A stretch of 59,403 bases of DNA from Desulfobacterales bacterium. Its GTDB lineage: Bacteria > Desulfobacterota > Desulfobacteria > Desulfobacterales > JAEINQ01. Shown here one piece after another: positions 59,384 through 59,403 of this stretch. The notes under the pieces were generated by a model. That model saw only the letters and a program-made list of their open reading frames with translations. It did not search any database and was not told the origin of the DNA. Position 1 is the first letter of the stretch, and each line of letters begins with the position of its first letter. The position numbers and the translations under genes were made by a program. The DNA lies in assembly GCA_016342285.1 (NCBI GenBank), contig JAEINQ010000044.1:1-59403 (forward strand). The letters are read 5' to 3'.

Positions 59384-59403
59384 AATGCGCGGCTATGAAA
59401 AAC

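Noticed and set aside
1..59403. tRNA, rRNA, CRISPR arrays, integrases, transposases or defence genes
   Set aside because: I looked through the gaps on both strands and saw no cloverleaf, no regularly spaced repeats and no such protein motifs.

Overview
The window is GC-rich bacterial chromosome from an anaerobic, sulfate-reducing relative of the Desulfobacterota (Desulfosarcina/Desulfobacter-like). The anchor is a complete dsrMKJOP operon (45515-50546), the membrane complex that links the quinone pool to dissimilatory sulfite reduction. Supporting signs are several ferredoxin-type Fe-S proteins, an enoate-reductase-type Fe-S flavoenzyme, TRAP and Liv uptake systems for organic acids and amino acids, and large hybrid histidine kinases. 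I found no rRNA, tRNA, CRISPR array, phage or transposase gene.

Layout. 1-5.8 kb: MFS transporter and tRNA-dihydrouridine synthase (overlapping), a ferritin-like protein, the redox chaperone Hsp33, and a RelA/SpoT-type HD-only protein with its own promoter. 5.8-8.7 kb: hybrid kinase with a periplasmic solute-binding sensor. 9.1-13.2 kb: TatT-type TRAP transporter (lipoprotein, DctP, DctQ, DctM) with a repeat element between dctQ and dctM. 13.3-18.3 kb: lipoprotein, methyltransferase, MutY, aldo/keto reductase, ferredoxin-like protein. 18.4-21.1 kb: second hybrid kinase whose C-terminal half is closely similar to the first. 21.3-25.7 kb: J-domain membrane protein, crotonase, short-chain dehydrogenase, HtpG. 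26.1-29.4 kb: second TRAP system (fused DctQM plus Tat-exported lipoprotein DctP). 29.6-36 kb: MFS protein, a long non-coding stretch with a sigma-54-type promoter and possible small RNA, an FMN/Fe-S/FAD oxidoreductase, a 53-residue basic protein behind a long structured leader, a dynamin-like GTPase and a tiny rubredoxin-like protein. 36.2-41.4 kb: HAD phosphatase, PatB/MalY aminotransferase, helicase remnant, STN-PDZ protein, YitT-family membrane protein, NifU/IscU-like protein. 41.5-50.5 kb: aconitase, RsbRD-N-domain protein, dsrMKJOP. 50.7-59.4 kb: sigma-54 activator, class III aminotransferase, and a complete branched-chain amino-acid ABC transporter (livKHMGF) with an inverted-repeat element between livH and livM.

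Working together: the TRAP and Liv systems import carboxylates and amino acids; the aminotransferase, crotonase and aconitase could feed carbon into oxidation; Dsr proteins carry electrons to sulfite. The most distinctive non-coding content is a set of short non-autonomous repeats: a four-copy family of about 160 bp, two MITE-like elements inside transporter operons, and one module that encodes the C-terminal tail of Hsp33. A candidate sigma-54 small RNA with an anti-Shine-Dalgarno-like segment and a roughly 330-base structured leader before a micro-protein are the best leads for something undescribed.
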